Source of the DNA: Allobosea sp. BH3 | GTDB taxonomy: Bacteria; Pseudomonadota; Alphaproteobacteria; Rhizobiales; Beijerinckiaceae | Direction of reading: 5' to 3' | Assembly: GCF_025499465.1 (NCBI RefSeq) | Contig: NZ_JAIMCA010000007.1 | Location: forward strand, 62,001 to 126,000 | Length of the DNA stretch: 64,000 nucleotides | In this document: positions 52,639-62,369 of the stretch, one piece after another | Layout: each line of letters begins with the position of its first letter | Numbering within the stretch: the first letter of the stretch is position 1 | Made by a program: the position numbers and the translations under genes | Notes under the pieces: model-generated | Told to the model about the DNA's origin: nothing | What the model saw: the letters and a program-made list of their open reading frames with translations, nothing else | Databases searched by the model: none

Positions 52639-52727
52639 CGTCATTGCGGGGAGCGTAGCGGCGAAGCAATCCAGGGGCGGCAGAGTTCTGCGTCGTCCTG
52701 GATTGCTTCGCTGCGCTCGCAATGGCG
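52639..52727. repeat. Intergenic palindromic repeat, family B, copy 3
   Basis: CGTCATTGCGGGGAGCGTAG and GCTGCGCTCGCAATGGCG are inverted ends, with GAAGCAATCCAG and CTGGATTGCTTC inside. It separates the crotonase gene from the converging MFS gene. Confidence 0.92.
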
Positions 52728-52734
52728 GCGCGCG

Positions 52735-54060
52735 CTACCCGTAACGCCCCTGCATCCGGCGGTCGATCGCCAGCGCCGCGAGCGTGCAGAGCGCGCCCGA
52801 GAGCAGGTAGACGCCGACCCAGGCGAGGCCGAAGTCACTGGATACAAACAGCGCCACCAGCGGCGCGAAGCCGGCGCCGAGCAGCCAGGCGAGGTCCGAG
52901 GTCAGGGCCGCGCCGGTATAGCGGTACTGCGCACCGAAGCTCGAGGCGACGGCGCCCGCCGTCTGGCCGTAGGAGAGGCCGAGCAGGCCGAAGCCGATGA
53001 TGACGTAGATGGTCTGGCCGGCGAGGCTATCGCCGAAGAGCAGCGGTGCGAAGATGCTCGAAAGGCTGAAGCCGGCGATCATCGCGCCCGACAGGATCAG
53101 CGTGGCGCGGCGCCCGATCTGGTCGGCGATCAGGCCCGAGGTGACGATCGCACCCGCGCCGACCACGCCGCCGGCGGCCTGCACCATCAGGAACTCCGAG
53201 ACGGAACGATCAGTGAAGAGGTTGATCCAGCTCACCGGGAAGATGGTGACGAGGTGGAAGAGCGCGAAGCTCGCCAGCGGCACGAAGGCGCCCAGCACCA
53301 GCGTGCTGCCATGGGCGCGGATGAGCTCCGCGACCGAGACCGGCACCAGCTCGCGCGTTTCCATCAGCTCGGCGAATTCATGGGTCGCGACCATGCGCAG
53401 CCGCGCGAAGAGCGCCACGACGTTGATCGTCAGCGCGACGAAGAAGGGATAGCGCCAGCCCCAGCCGAGGAAATCCTCCTTCGAGAGCGCGCCCTCGAAA
53501 TAGGCGAAGAGCCCGGCGGCGAGGATGAATCCGAGCGGTGCGCCGAGCTGCGGCAGCATCGCATACCAGCCGCGCCGGTTCGGCGGGGCGTTGAGCGCGA
53601 GCAGCGAGGACAGGCCGTCCCAGGCGCCGCCAAGCGCGATGCCCTGCAACAGGCGGAAGCCGGCCAGGATCACCACGGACCAGATGCCGATCGTCGCATA
53701 GCCGGGCAGGAAGGCGATTGCCGCGGTGGAGCCGCCGAGCAGAAACAGGGCTGCCGTGAGCTTGGTCGCGCGGCCGTGGCGGCGGTCAATGCCGAAGAAC
53801 AGCACCGAGCCGAGCGGGCGCGTCACGAAGGCGAGCGCGAAGATACCGAAGGCGTAGAGCGTTCCCGTGAGCTTGTCGACGAAGGGGAAGACCAGCTCGG
53901 GGAAGACCAGGACGCAGCCGAGGCCGAAGACGAAGAAGTCGAAATATTCGGAGGTCCGGCCGATGATAACCCCGAGCGCGATGTCCGCCGGCGTGACGTG
54001 ATCCCGCCCATGATCATCGGTCCGATGCCCTGATGGGTGGCTCAACGCGTCCGCGCTCAT
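52735..54060 (-). CDS. MFS transporter, metabolite:proton symporter type
   Basis: 441 residues and 12 predicted transmembrane helices. The MFS loop motif is FFGIDRRHGRATKL, and FRLLQGIALGGAWDGLSSLL is the helix-4 region typical of the MHS group (ShiA, KgtP, ProP relatives), which take up carboxylates or other small metabolites with protons. Start ATG 54060 opens MSADALSHPSGHRTDDHGRD. It points away from the cyo operon and toward the catabolic block; membership of the block is inference. Confidence 0.87.
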   Translation of the reverse strand: MSADALSHPSGHRTDDHGRDHVTPADIALGVIIGRTSEYFDFFVFGLGCVLVFPELVFPFVDKLTGTLYAFGIFALAFVTRPLGSVLFFGIDRRHGRATKLTAALFLLGGSTAAIAFLPGYATIGIWSVVILAGFRLLQGIALGGAWDGLSSLLALNAPPNRRGWYAMLPQLGAPLGFILAAGLFAYFEGALSKEDFLGWGWRYPFFVALTINVVALFARLRMVATHEFAELMETRELVPVSVAELIRAHGSTLVLGAFVPLASFALFHLVTIFPVSWINLFTDRSVSEFLMVQAAGGVVGAGAIVTSGLIADQIGRRATLILSGAMIAGFSLSSIFAPLLFGDSLAGQTIYVIIGFGLLGLSYGQTAGAVASSFGAQYRYTGAALTSDLAWLLGAGFAPLVALFVSSDFGLAWVGVYLLSGALCTLAALAIDRRMQGRYG

Positions 54061-54161
54061 GACCGAGCTCCTAGCTGGCGGCAGGCAGGAGCGATCGGGC
54101 TTGCCCGCATGTCCTGTAAATGGATACGGTGGATAGAAGCGAGGCGTCAAACCCCACAATG

Positions 54162-54174
54162 GGACAGATTGTCC
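54162..54174. promoter_or_regulatory. Dyad GGACA-N3-TGTCC upstream of the cyo operon
   Basis: A perfect 5-bp inverted repeat, overlapping a second inverted pair CAAT-N7-ATTG (54157-54171). It lies about 65 bases before the cyoA start. It does not match FNR (TTGAT-N4-ATCAA). The regulator is unknown. Confidence 0.4.
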
Positions 54175-54240
54175 TATGTGCGTTGCGAAAGAACGGACGT
54201 AGAGAGCGGCAGTTCCCGGCTTAGGGAGGTCTTGAGTCTC

Positions 54241-55320
54241 GTGCGAAATCCGCGCTTTTTCCTGCTGTTGCCGCTTTTTGCCGTGCTTGGTGGCTGCCAG
54301 ATGGTGCTTTTGTCGCCGTCCGGCGATGTTGCGGTGCAGCAGCGGAACCTCATGCTCGCCTCCGTCGCGCTGATGCTGATCGTCATCATCCCGGTGATGG
54401 CGCTGACCGTGTTCTTCGCCTGGCGATACCGCGCTTCGGCCAAGGCGACCTATCATCCGGACTGGAACCACTCGCTGCCGCTGGAGGTGGTGATCTGGTC
54501 GGTGCCGCTGCTGATCATCGTGGTCCTCGGTGCGATGACCTGGATGGGCACGCATCTGCTCGACCCCTATCGTCCGCTTAACCGGATCAGCGCCAGCAAG
54601 CCTGTCGCGACGGCCAAGATGGGCGAGAGGACTCCGGCGAAGCAGCCGCTCGTGATCCAGGTGGTGGCGCTCGACTGGAAATGGCTCTTCCTCTACCCGG
54701 GGCAGGGCATCGCCTCGCTCAACGAGGTCGTGGCGCCCGTCGATCAGCCGATCGAATTCCGCATCACATCGTCTGCGGTGATGAATTCGCTCTTCATTCC
54801 GGCGCTGGCCGGCCAGATCTACGCCATGCCGGGCATGCAGACGAAGCTCCACGCCGTGATCAACCATGCCGGCGAATTCGAGGGCTTCTCGGCCAACTAC
54901 AGCGGCGCCGGATTCTCCGACATGCGCTTCCGCTTCCGCGGCGTCGACGACAACGCCTTCGGCGAGTGGGTCCAGACCGCGAGCCGCAATGGCGGCCCGT
55001 TGCAGCGCGAGGACTATCTCGTGCTGGAACGCCCGAGCGAGCGCGAGGCGGTCCGCCATTTCCGCGACGTTCCGGCCGATCTCTTCGAGGCCATCCTCAA
55101 CCGCTGTGTCGACCGGGCCAAGCTCTGCATGCGCGACATGATGGCGATGGACGCCCGCGGGGGCGGCGGCAAGGAAGGCATCGCGACCGTCGCCGCGCTC
55201 GAATACGACAAATCCGTCCGGCGAGGCGGGCAACCGCTGCCGCCGCGCCCGTTCGTGCTCGCGATCGCCTGCACGCCGTCCGACGTCTACGGCACGGCAG
55301 GCGCGCGCCGGTCGAACTGA
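54241..55320 (+). CDS. cyoA: Cytochrome bo-type ubiquinol oxidase subunit II
   Basis: 359 residues. A lipoprotein signal ends in AVLGGC, as in CyoA. Two transmembrane helices follow (LMLIVIIPVMALTVFFAW and VIWSVPLLIIVVLGAMTW), then a cupredoxin domain with QVVALDWKWLFLYPGQGIAS and NYSGAGFSDMRF. The Cu-A ligand set is absent, as expected for a quinol oxidase. Start GTG 54241 is preceded by GGGAGGT (54224-54230); a TTG at 54232 is too close to it. First gene of cyoABCD-SURF1. Confidence 0.92.
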   Translation: MRNPRFFLLLPLFAVLGGCQMVLLSPSGDVAVQQRNLMLASVALMLIVIIPVMALTVFFAWRYRASAKATYHPDWNHSLPLEVVIWSVPLLIIVVLGAMTWMGTHLLDPYRPLNRISASKPVATAKMGERTPAKQPLVIQVVALDWKWLFLYPGQGIASLNEVVAPVDQPIEFRITSSAVMNSLFIPALAGQIYAMPGMQTKLHAVINHAGEFEGFSANYSGAGFSDMRFRFRGVDDNAFGEWVQTASRNGGPLQREDYLVLERPSEREAVRHFRDVPADLFEAILNRCVDRAKLCMRDMMAMDARGGGGKEGIATVAALEYDKSVRRGGQPLPPRPFVLAIACTPSDVYGTAGARRSN

Positions 55321-55354
55321 TGCCGGTCTGCCGGCTCAAGCAATCGAGGGAAGC

Positions 55355-57355
55355 ATGACCTCCTATCCCGACTGGTGGAAGCTTCTTTTCGGGCGCTTCA
55401 CCCTCGAAGCGATCCCCTATCATGAGCCGATCCTGATCGGCACCTTCGCGGTCGTCGTCCTCGGCGGGCTCGCGCTGGTCGCCGTGGTCACCCGGTTCAA
55501 GCTCTGGGGCTATCTCTGGCACGAGTGGTTCACCAGCGTGGACCACAAGAAGATCGGGATCATGTACATGATCCTCGGCGTGATCATGCTGCTGCGTGGC
55601 TTCGCCGACGCGCTGATGATGCGCGGCCAGCAGGCGATCGCCTTCGGCGCCAACGAGGGCTATCTGCCGCCGCACCATTACGACCAGATCTTCACGGCCC
55701 ATGGCGTCATCATGATCTTCTTCGTGGCGATGCCCTTCGTCACGGGACTGATGAACTATGTCGTGCCGCTGCAGATCGGCGCTCGCGACGTGGCATTCCC
55801 ATTCCTCAACAATTTCTCGTTCTGGATGACGGTCGGCGGCGCCGTCCTCGTGATGGCCTCGCTCTTCATCGGGGAGTTCGCCAAAGTCGGGTGGCTGGCC
55901 TATCCGCCGCTGTCGGGAGCCGCGTACTCGCCCGGGGTGGGCATGGACTACTACCTATGGGCCCTGCAGGTTGCGGGCGTGGGTACGACCCTGTCCGGCG
56001 TCAACCTGATCGCGACCATCGTGAAGATGCGCGCGCCGGGCATGGACCTGATGAAGATGCCCGTCTTCACCTGGACGGCGCTGTGCACCAACGTGCTGAT
56101 CGTCGCGACCTTCCCGATCCTGGCGGCGACGCTCGCTCTGCTGACGCTCGACCGCTATGTCGGCACCAACTTCTTCACGAACGATCTCGGCGGCAACCCG
56201 ATGATGTACGTGAACCTGATCTGGATCTGGGGGCACCCGGAGGTCTACATCCTGATCCTGCCGATCTTCGGCGTCTATTCGGAAGTGGCCTCGACCTTCT
56301 GCGGCAAGCGCCTCTTCGGTTATGCCTCGATGGTCTACGCCACCGTGGTCATCACCATCCTGTCCTATCTCGTGTGGCTGCATCATTTCTTCACGATGGG
56401 CTCGGGCGCCAGCGTGAATTCCTTCTTCGGCATCACGACGATGATCATCTCGATCCCGACGGGGGCGAAGATCTTCAACTGGCTGTTCACGATGTATCGG
56501 GGCCGCATCCGCTTCGAGCTGCCGATGATGTGGCTCGTCGCCTTCATGCTGACCTTCGTCATCGGCGGCATGACAGGCGTCATGCTGGCGGTGCCGCCAG
56601 CCGATTTCGTGCTGCACAACAGCCTGTTCCTGATCGCCCATTTCCACAACGTCATTATCGGCGGCGTCGTCTTCGGCGTCTTCGCTGCCATCGCCTACTG
56701 GTTCCCCAAGGCCTTCGGCTTCAAGCTCGACCGCTTCTGGGGGCTGCTCTCCTTCTGGTTCTGGGTCATCGGCTTCTACGTCGCCTTCATGCCGCTCTAT
56801 GTGCTGGGGCTGATGGGCGTGACGCGTCGCCTGAACCGCTTCGAGGACCCGTCGCTGCAGATCTGGTTCGTGGTCGCGGCGATCGGCGCGGTGCTGATCG
56901 CGCTCGGCATCCTGTGCTTCATCATCCAGATCGCGGTCAGCATCCTGCGGCGCGAGCAACTGCGCGACACGACCGGCGACCCGTGGGAGGGACGCACGCT
57001 GGAGTGGTCGACCTCCTCGCCGCCGCCGGCCTACAACTTCGCTTTCACCCCCGTCATCCACGACCTGGACAGCTGGGACGACATGAAGAGGCGCGGCTAC
57101 GAGCGCCCGCTTTCCGGCTTCGGGCCGATCCACATGCCGAAGAACACCGGCGCAGGTGTCATCATCGCGGCGCTGGCGACCCTCTGCGGCTTTGCGCTGA
57201 TCTGGTACATCTGGTGGCTGGCGGCAGCGAGCTTCGTCGGCATTCTGGCGGCCGTGATCATCCACAGCTTCAACTACGATCGCGACTTTCACATCCCGGC
57301 CGAAGCGGTTGTGCGCGAGGAAGATTCGCGCAGCCGGGCGCTGGCCGGGGCCTGA
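55355..57355 (+). CDS. cyoB: Cytochrome bo-type ubiquinol oxidase subunit I
   Basis: 666 residues, a heme-copper oxidase catalytic subunit with about 15 transmembrane helices. Ligand motifs are visible: FTAHGVIMIF (low-spin heme His), IWGHPEVYILILP (Cu-B His and the cross-linked Tyr), LHHFFTMG (Cu-B) and LIAHFHNVIIGG (heme ligands). The length and C-terminal extension match CyoB. It reduces O2 with electrons from ubiquinol and pumps protons. Confidence 0.97.
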   Translation: MTSYPDWWKLLFGRFTLEAIPYHEPILIGTFAVVVLGGLALVAVVTRFKLWGYLWHEWFTSVDHKKIGIMYMILGVIMLLRGFADALMMRGQQAIAFGANEGYLPPHHYDQIFTAHGVIMIFFVAMPFVTGLMNYVVPLQIGARDVAFPFLNNFSFWMTVGGAVLVMASLFIGEFAKVGWLAYPPLSGAAYSPGVGMDYYLWALQVAGVGTTLSGVNLIATIVKMRAPGMDLMKMPVFTWTALCTNVLIVATFPILAATLALLTLDRYVGTNFFTNDLGGNPMMYVNLIWIWGHPEVYILILPIFGVYSEVASTFCGKRLFGYASMVYATVVITILSYLVWLHHFFTMGSGASVNSFFGITTMIISIPTGAKIFNWLFTMYRGRIRFELPMMWLVAFMLTFVIGGMTGVMLAVPPADFVLHNSLFLIAHFHNVIIGGVVFGVFAAIAYWFPKAFGFKLDRFWGLLSFWFWVIGFYVAFMPLYVLGLMGVTRRLNRFEDPSLQIWFVVAAIGAVLIALGILCFIIQIAVSILRREQLRDTTGDPWEGRTLEWSTSSPPPAYNFAFTPVIHDLDSWDDMKRRGYERPLSGFGPIHMPKNTGAGVIIAALATLCGFALIWYIWWLAAASFVGILAAVIIHSFNYDRDFHIPAEAVVREEDSRSRALAGA

Positions 57356-57364
57356 GGAAAGACG

Positions 57365-58006
57365 ATGGCCAAAGCGACGACGATGCCGCACACGCCGCAG
57401 GGCGACGTTCCGGTCTTTCACCTGATGGAGGGCGCGCCCGAGCATCATCCCGGCGACTCGACGATGCTCGGGTTCTGGATCTACCTGATGAGCGACTGCC
57501 TCATCTTCGCGGTTCTCTTCGCGACATATGGGGTGCTGGGCCGCAACTATGCGGCGGGGCCGTCGGGGGCGGATCTCTTCGACCTCAGGCTGGTCGCGGT
57601 CAACACGGCCATGCTGCTGTTCTCCTCGATCACCTACGGCTTCGCCATGCTGGCGATGGAGAAGGGCCGCCAGGCGGCGCTGCAGGGGTGGCTCGTGGTG
57701 ACGGGCCTCTTCGGCCTCGCCTTCATCGGCATCGAGCTCTACGAGTTCTCCCATCTGATCCATGAAGGCGCGGTGCCGCAGCGCAGCGCGTTCCTGTCGT
57801 CGTTCTTCGCGCTGGTCGGCACGCACGGCCTGCACGTCACCTTCGGCCTGATCTGGCTCGTGGTTCTGATGGTGCAGGTCCGGCAGCGCGGGCTGATCGC
57901 GGCCAATCGCCGCCGGCTGATGTGCCTGAGCCTGTTCTGGCACTTCCTTGACGTCGTCTGGATCGGCGTCTTCACCTTCGTCTACCTGATGGGCGTGCTG
58001 AAATGA
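57365..58006 (+). CDS. cyoC: Cytochrome bo-type ubiquinol oxidase subunit III
   Basis: 213 residues with five predicted transmembrane helices. LGFWIYLMSDCLIFAVLFATY and VGTHGLHVTFGLIW are typical of COX3/CyoC. It starts nine bases after cyoB and overlaps cyoD by four bases (ATGA). Confidence 0.95.
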   Translation: MAKATTMPHTPQGDVPVFHLMEGAPEHHPGDSTMLGFWIYLMSDCLIFAVLFATYGVLGRNYAAGPSGADLFDLRLVAVNTAMLLFSSITYGFAMLAMEKGRQAALQGWLVVTGLFGLAFIGIELYEFSHLIHEGAVPQRSAFLSSFFALVGTHGLHVTFGLIWLVVLMVQVRQRGLIAANRRRLMCLSLFWHFLDVVWIGVFTFVYLMGVLK

Positions 58007-58377
58007 GCGGAAGCCAGAACCACGCCGAACACCATGACGGGCACGGCAACCACGGCGGCGAAGGGCATGGCAGCCTGCGCGGCTATGTCACCGGCTTCCT
58101 GCTCTCGGTCATCCTCACCGCGATCCCGTTCTGGCTGGTCATGAACGACGTGCTCGGCAATTCGACGTTGACGGCCATCGTGATCATGGCCTTCGCGGCC
58201 GTCCAGATCGTCGTCCATATGGTCTATTTCCTCCATATGAACAGCCGCGCGGAGCAAGGCTGGAACATGATGGCACTGATCTTCACGATCATCATCGTGG
58301 TGATCGTGCTCGCAGGCTCGCTGTGGGTGATGTTCCACCTCAACACCAACATGATGCCGGACGTGCACAAAATGTAA
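58003..58377 (+). CDS. cyoD: Cytochrome bo-type ubiquinol oxidase subunit IV
   Basis: 124 residues. A His-rich N-terminus (NHAEHHDGHGNHGGEGHG) is followed by three transmembrane helices, with VHMVYFLHMNSRAEQGWNM typical of CyoD. It helps assembly of the Cu-B centre. It overlaps cyoC and precedes the SURF1 gene by 11 bases. Confidence 0.95.
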   Translation: MSGSQNHAEHHDGHGNHGGEGHGSLRGYVTGFLLSVILTAIPFWLVMNDVLGNSTLTAIVIMAFAAVQIVVHMVYFLHMNSRAEQGWNMMALIFTIIIVVIVLAGSLWVMFHLNTNMMPDVHKM

Positions 58378-58388
58378 GGCTTCAGGCC

Positions 58389-59096
58389 GTGCGGCTCGTC
58401 TTTGTCGCCGGAGCCTGTCTGCTGACTTTGGTCTGCGCGGGGCTCGGCGTCTGGCAGATGCAGCGGCGGGTCTGGAAACTCGACCTGATCGCCCGGGTCG
58501 ATGCCCGCATCCACGCCCCGCCGGCGGCAGCGCCGGGGCCGGTGGAATGGCCACGGATCGATGCCGCGGCTTACGAATATCGCCGCGTCGCCTTGCAGGG
58601 CCGCTATCTCGACATTCCCGAGACGCTGACGCTGGCGGTGACCGAACGCGGACCCGGCTTCTGGGTGCTGGCGCCGCTGCGGACGCAAGCTGGCTTCACG
58701 GTGCTGGTCAATCGCGGCTTCGTGCCGGATGACAGGCGTGGAGCGGAGGAACGGCGCAAGGTTGCGGGCGAGGAGGCGAGGGTGGTCGGGCTGCTGCGGC
58801 TGAGCGAGCCAGGTGGCGGCTTCCTGCGCTCCAACGATCCCGCGGCCGGGCGCTGGTATTCGCGCGATGTCGCGGCGATTGCGCAGGCGCGTGGAGTGAG
58901 CAGCGTCGCGCCTTATTTCGTCGATGCGGATGTTGCTTCCGAGCCCGGCCCTCTGCCGCAGGGCGGGATGACGCAGACCGGTTTCCGCAACACGCATCTG
59001 GTCTATGCGCTGACCTGGTTCTGCCTTGCGCTGATGAGCGCGGCGGCCGGCATCTTCCTCGTCCGCAACAGGGACGAGGAGACGCCGGCCGCCTAG
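58389..59096 (+). CDS. SURF1 family oxidase assembly protein
   Basis: 235 residues with a transmembrane helix at each end (LVFVAGACLLTLVCAGLGVW and LVYALTWFCLALMSAAAGIF) and SURF1 motifs GVWQMQRR, TVLVNRGFVP and the C-terminal RNTHLVYALTW. SURF1 proteins help insert heme into subunit I; a quinol-oxidase-specific form (Surf1q) is known in Paracoccus. Start GTG 58389. cyoE (heme O synthase) is not in this operon. It converges with the RND pump gene. Confidence 0.92.
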   Translation: MRLVFVAGACLLTLVCAGLGVWQMQRRVWKLDLIARVDARIHAPPAAAPGPVEWPRIDAAAYEYRRVALQGRYLDIPETLTLAVTERGPGFWVLAPLRTQAGFTVLVNRGFVPDDRRGAEERRKVAGEEARVVGLLRLSEPGGGFLRSNDPAAGRWYSRDVAAIAQARGVSSVAPYFVDADVASEPGPLPQGGMTQTGFRNTHLVYALTWFCLALMSAAAGIFLVRNRDEETPAA

Positions 59097-59109
59097 GTTC
59101 GGAGCGACC

Positions 59110-62100
59110 TCAGGCTGCCTTCAACTCGCTTTCTTGCTCAGTGCGGTGCTGCGTCAGCGGGCGGTTGCCCGCCAGCTTGCGCATCAGCACGTAGAAGACC
59201 GGCGTCAGGAAGATGCCGAAGGCGGTGACGCCGATCATGCCGGCGAAGACCGCGATGCCCATCGCCTGCCGCATCTCGGCGCCGGCCCCGGTCGAGATCA
59301 CCAGCGGCACCACGCCCATCACGAAGGCGAGCGAGGTCATCAGGATCGGACGCAGGCGCAGGCGGCTGGCCTCGATCGCGGCCTCGACCGGCGTCCTGCC
59401 CTCGAATTCGAGCTCGCGCGCGAATTCAACGATCAGGATGGCGTTCTTCGCCGATAGACCCACCAAGACGACCAGACCGATCTGGGTGAAGACGTTGTTG
59501 TCTCCGCCCGAGAGCCAGACGCCGGTCAGCGCCGCGAGCAGGCCCATCGGGATGATGAGCAGGATCGCGATGGGCAGGGTCAGGCTCTCATACTGTGCCG
59601 CCAGCACGAGGAAGACGAGCAGGATGGCGACCGGGAAGACGATCACCGCCGAATTGCCGGCGAGGATCTCCTGATAGGTCAGCTCCGTCCATTCGAAGGC
59701 GAAGCCCTTCGGCAGGGTTTCGGCCGCGATGCGCTCCACCGCCTCTTGCGCCTGTCCCGAGGAGAAGCCCGGGGCCGCGCCGGCATTGATGTCGGCGGCG
59801 AGGAAGCCGTTATAGCGCATCGCCCGCTCCGGGCCGGAGTCCGTGCGCACGTTCAGCACGGCGCTGAGCGGGATCATCTCGCCGCTGCTGGAGCGCACCT
59901 TGAGCTGGCCGATATGCTCGGGCTGGGCGCGGAAGGGTGCGTCAGCCTGGACGCGCACCGTGTAGGTGCGGCCGAAGCGGTTGAAGTCGTTGACATAGGT
60001 CGAGCCGAGATAGGTCTGCAGCGTGTCGAACACCTCGGTCACCGGCACGCCGAGCTGGCGGGCCTTGGTGCGGTCGATATCGGCATAGAGCTGCGGGACG
60101 TTGACCTGGAAGCTCGAGAACATGCCGGCGATCTCCGGCGCCTGCGCGGCCTTGCCCATGAAGGCCTTGGTCGCCTCGTCGAGCGCGGCATAACCCAGGC
60201 CCGCGCGATCCTCGATCTGCAGCTTGAAGCCGCCGATCGTGCCGAGCCCCTGGACGGGCGGGGGCGGGAACATGGCGATGAAGGCCTCCTTGATGCCGGC
60301 GAACTCCTTGTTGAGCTGCATCGCGATGGCGTTGCCGGAGAGGGCAGGGTCCTTGCGCTGGTCGAAGGGCTTGAGACCCACGAAGACGATGCCGGCGTTG
60401 GAGGAGTTGGTGAAGCCGTTGATCGAGAGGCCGGGGAAGGAGATGGCGTTCTCGACGCCCGGATGCTTCAGCGCGATCTCGTCCATGCGGCGGATGACAT
60501 CCTCCGTGCGGTCGAGGGTCGCGGCGTCCGGCAGCTGCGCGAAGCCGACGAGATACTGCTTGTCCTGGCCCGGGACGAAGCCGCTCGGCACGGCCTTGAA
60601 CAGCACGCCCGTCATGCCCAGCAGCACGACATAGAGCGCGAGCACCACGGCGCGGTGCGAGATCGCGCGCTTCACGCCGCCGCCATAGGCCTCCGAGGAG
60701 CGATGGAAGAAGCGGTTGAAGCCGCGGAAGAACCAGCCGAAGGCGCGGTCCATGAAGCGTGTCAGCGCATCCTTCGGGGCGTGGTGCCCCTTGAGCAGCA
60801 GCGCTGCGAGCGCGGGCGAGAGCGTCAGCGAGTTGACCGCCGAGATCACCGTCGAGATCGCGATGGTGAGCGCGAACTGGCGGTAGAACTGCCCGGTCAG
60901 GCCCGAGATGAAGGCCAGCGGCACGAAGACTGCGACCAGCACCAGCGCAATCGCGATGATGGGGCCTGAGACCTCGCGCATCGCCTTGTAGGTGGCTTCA
61001 CGCGGGGCGAGCCCGGCCTCGATGTTGCGCTCGACATTCTCGACCACGACGATGGCGTCGTCGACGACGATGCCGATAGCCAGCACCAGCCCGAACAGGC
61101 TCAGCGCGTTGATCGAGAAGCCCATCAGATACATCACCGCGAAGGTGCCCACGACGGAAACCGGCACGGCGATGAGCGGGATGATCGAGGCCCGCCATGT
61201 CTGCAGGAAGACGATGACCACCAGCACGACCAGCGCCACCGCCTCCAGCAGCGTCGTGATCACGGCCTTGATCGAGGCGCGCACGAACTGGGTGGTGTCG
61301 TAGACGATCGAGTAGTCGACGCCTTCCGGCATGTTCTGCTTGATCTCGCGCATCGTCTCCTGGACGCGGTCTGCAATGGCGATGGCGTTGGAGCCGGGCG
61401 CCTGGAAGACGGGGACGGCGACGGCCGACTTGCCGTTCAGCAGCGAGCGCAGCGAGTATTCAGCCGCTCCGAGCTCGATGCGGGCGAGGTCCCTCAGGCG
61501 CACCACCGCGCCATCGTTGCCGGTCTTGACGATGATCTCGCCGAACTGCTCCTCGCTCTGGAGGCGTCCCTGCGCGTTGACCGAGAGCTGCAGGTCGAGG
61601 CCGGGCGCGTTTGGCGAGGCGCCGATGACGCCGGCCGCGGCCTGGACGTTCTGGGCGCGGATCTCGCGCACCACGTCGCCGGGCGAAAGGCCGTGCTCGG
61701 CCACCTTCTGCGGGTCGAGCCAGATGCGCAGCGAATAGTCGCCCGAGCCGAAGAGCTGCACCTGCCCGACGCCGTCGATGCGCGCGAGCCGGTCCTTGAC
61801 GTTCAGCACCGCGTAATTGCGCAGATAAGTCATATCGTAGCGGCCGTTCGGCGAGGTGATGTGAACCACCATCGTCAGGTCGGGCGAGCTCTTGATCGTG
61901 GTGACGCCGAAGCGGCGCACCTCCTCGGGCAGGCGCGGCTCGGCCTGGGCGACGCGATTCTGCACGAGTTGCTGCGCCTTGTCCGGGTCGGTGCCGAGCC
62001 GGAAGGTGACGTTCAGCGTCATGGTGCCGTCGGTCGTCGCCTGGCTGGACATGTAGAGCATGCCCTCGACGCCGTTGATCTGTTCCTCGATCGGGGTCGC

Positions 62101-62289
62101 CACCGTCTCTGCGATGACGCGCGGGCTCGCGCCCGGATACTGCGCGCGCACGACGACGGTGGGCGGCACGACCTCGGGATATTCCGAGATCGGCAGCGCC
62201 CGGATCGAGAGCAGGCCGGCGAGGAAGATCAGGACGGAGAGGACCGCCGCGAAGATCGGCCGGTCGATGAAGAATTTGGAGAGGTTCAT
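59110..62289 (-). CDS. RND efflux pump inner-membrane transporter (HAE-1, AcrB/MexB type)
   Basis: 1059 residues. LSKFFIDRPIFAAVLSVLI is the classic N-terminus. Proton-relay and porter motifs include VVDDAIVVVENVERN (TM4 Asp pair), GLSAKNAILIVEFA, and the periplasmic porter and docking domains; the C-terminus is LTPVFYVLMRKLAG. It is a proton antiporter for hydrophobic drugs, detergents or plant phenolics. The adaptor gene lies immediately upstream on the same strand. No outer-membrane channel gene is in the window. Confidence 0.95.
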   Translation of the reverse strand: MNLSKFFIDRPIFAAVLSVLIFLAGLLSIRALPISEYPEVVPPTVVVRAQYPGASPRVIAETVATPIEEQINGVEGMLYMSSQATTDGTMTLNVTFRLGTDPDKAQQLVQNRVAQAEPRLPEEVRRFGVTTIKSSPDLTMVVHITSPNGRYDMTYLRNYAVLNVKDRLARIDGVGQVQLFGSGDYSLRIWLDPQKVAEHGLSPGDVVREIRAQNVQAAAGVIGASPNAPGLDLQLSVNAQGRLQSEEQFGEIIVKTGNDGAVVRLRDLARIELGAAEYSLRSLLNGKSAVAVPVFQAPGSNAIAIADRVQETMREIKQNMPEGVDYSIVYDTTQFVRASIKAVITTLLEAVALVVLVVIVFLQTWRASIIPLIAVPVSVVGTFAVMYLMGFSINALSLFGLVLAIGIVVDDAIVVVENVERNIEAGLAPREATYKAMREVSGPIIAIALVLVAVFVPLAFISGLTGQFYRQFALTIAISTVISAVNSLTLSPALAALLLKGHHAPKDALTRFMDRAFGWFFRGFNRFFHRSSEAYGGGVKRAISHRAVVLALYVVLLGMTGVLFKAVPSGFVPGQDKQYLVGFAQLPDAATLDRTEDVIRRMDEIALKHPGVENAISFPGLSINGFTNSSNAGIVFVGLKPFDQRKDPALSGNAIAMQLNKEFAGIKEAFIAMFPPPPVQGLGTIGGFKLQIEDRAGLGYAALDEATKAFMGKAAQAPEIAGMFSSFQVNVPQLYADIDRTKARQLGVPVTEVFDTLQTYLGSTYVNDFNRFGRTYTVRVQADAPFRAQPEHIGQLKVRSSSGEMIPLSAVLNVRTDSGPERAMRYNGFLAADINAGAAPGFSSGQAQEAVERIAAETLPKGFAFEWTELTYQEILAGNSAVIVFPVAILLVFLVLAAQYESLTLPIAILLIIPMGLLAALTGVWLSGGDNNVFTQIGLVVLVGLSAKNAILIVEFARELEFEGRTPVEAAIEASRLRLRPILMTSLAFVMGVVPLVISTGAGAEMRQAMGIAVFAGMIGVTAFGIFLTPVFYVLMRKLAGNRPLTQHRTEQESELKAA

Positions 62290-62369
62290 GGGTTGCGCCC
62301 CCTTTCGAGCGGCTTATCGGACGCGAACCGCGGGCCCGCTCTGCGGCGCCCGCGGCCGGTCGTGAACTG

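Noticed and set aside
55955..57943. Long minus-strand open frame opposite cyoB and cyoC
   Set aside because: The plus strand encodes unmistakable oxidase subunits; the antisense product is low-complexity and charged.
59746..60969. Plus-strand open frame opposite the RND pump gene
   Set aside because: His/Arg/Glu-rich shadow of a long, clearly coding minus-strand gene.
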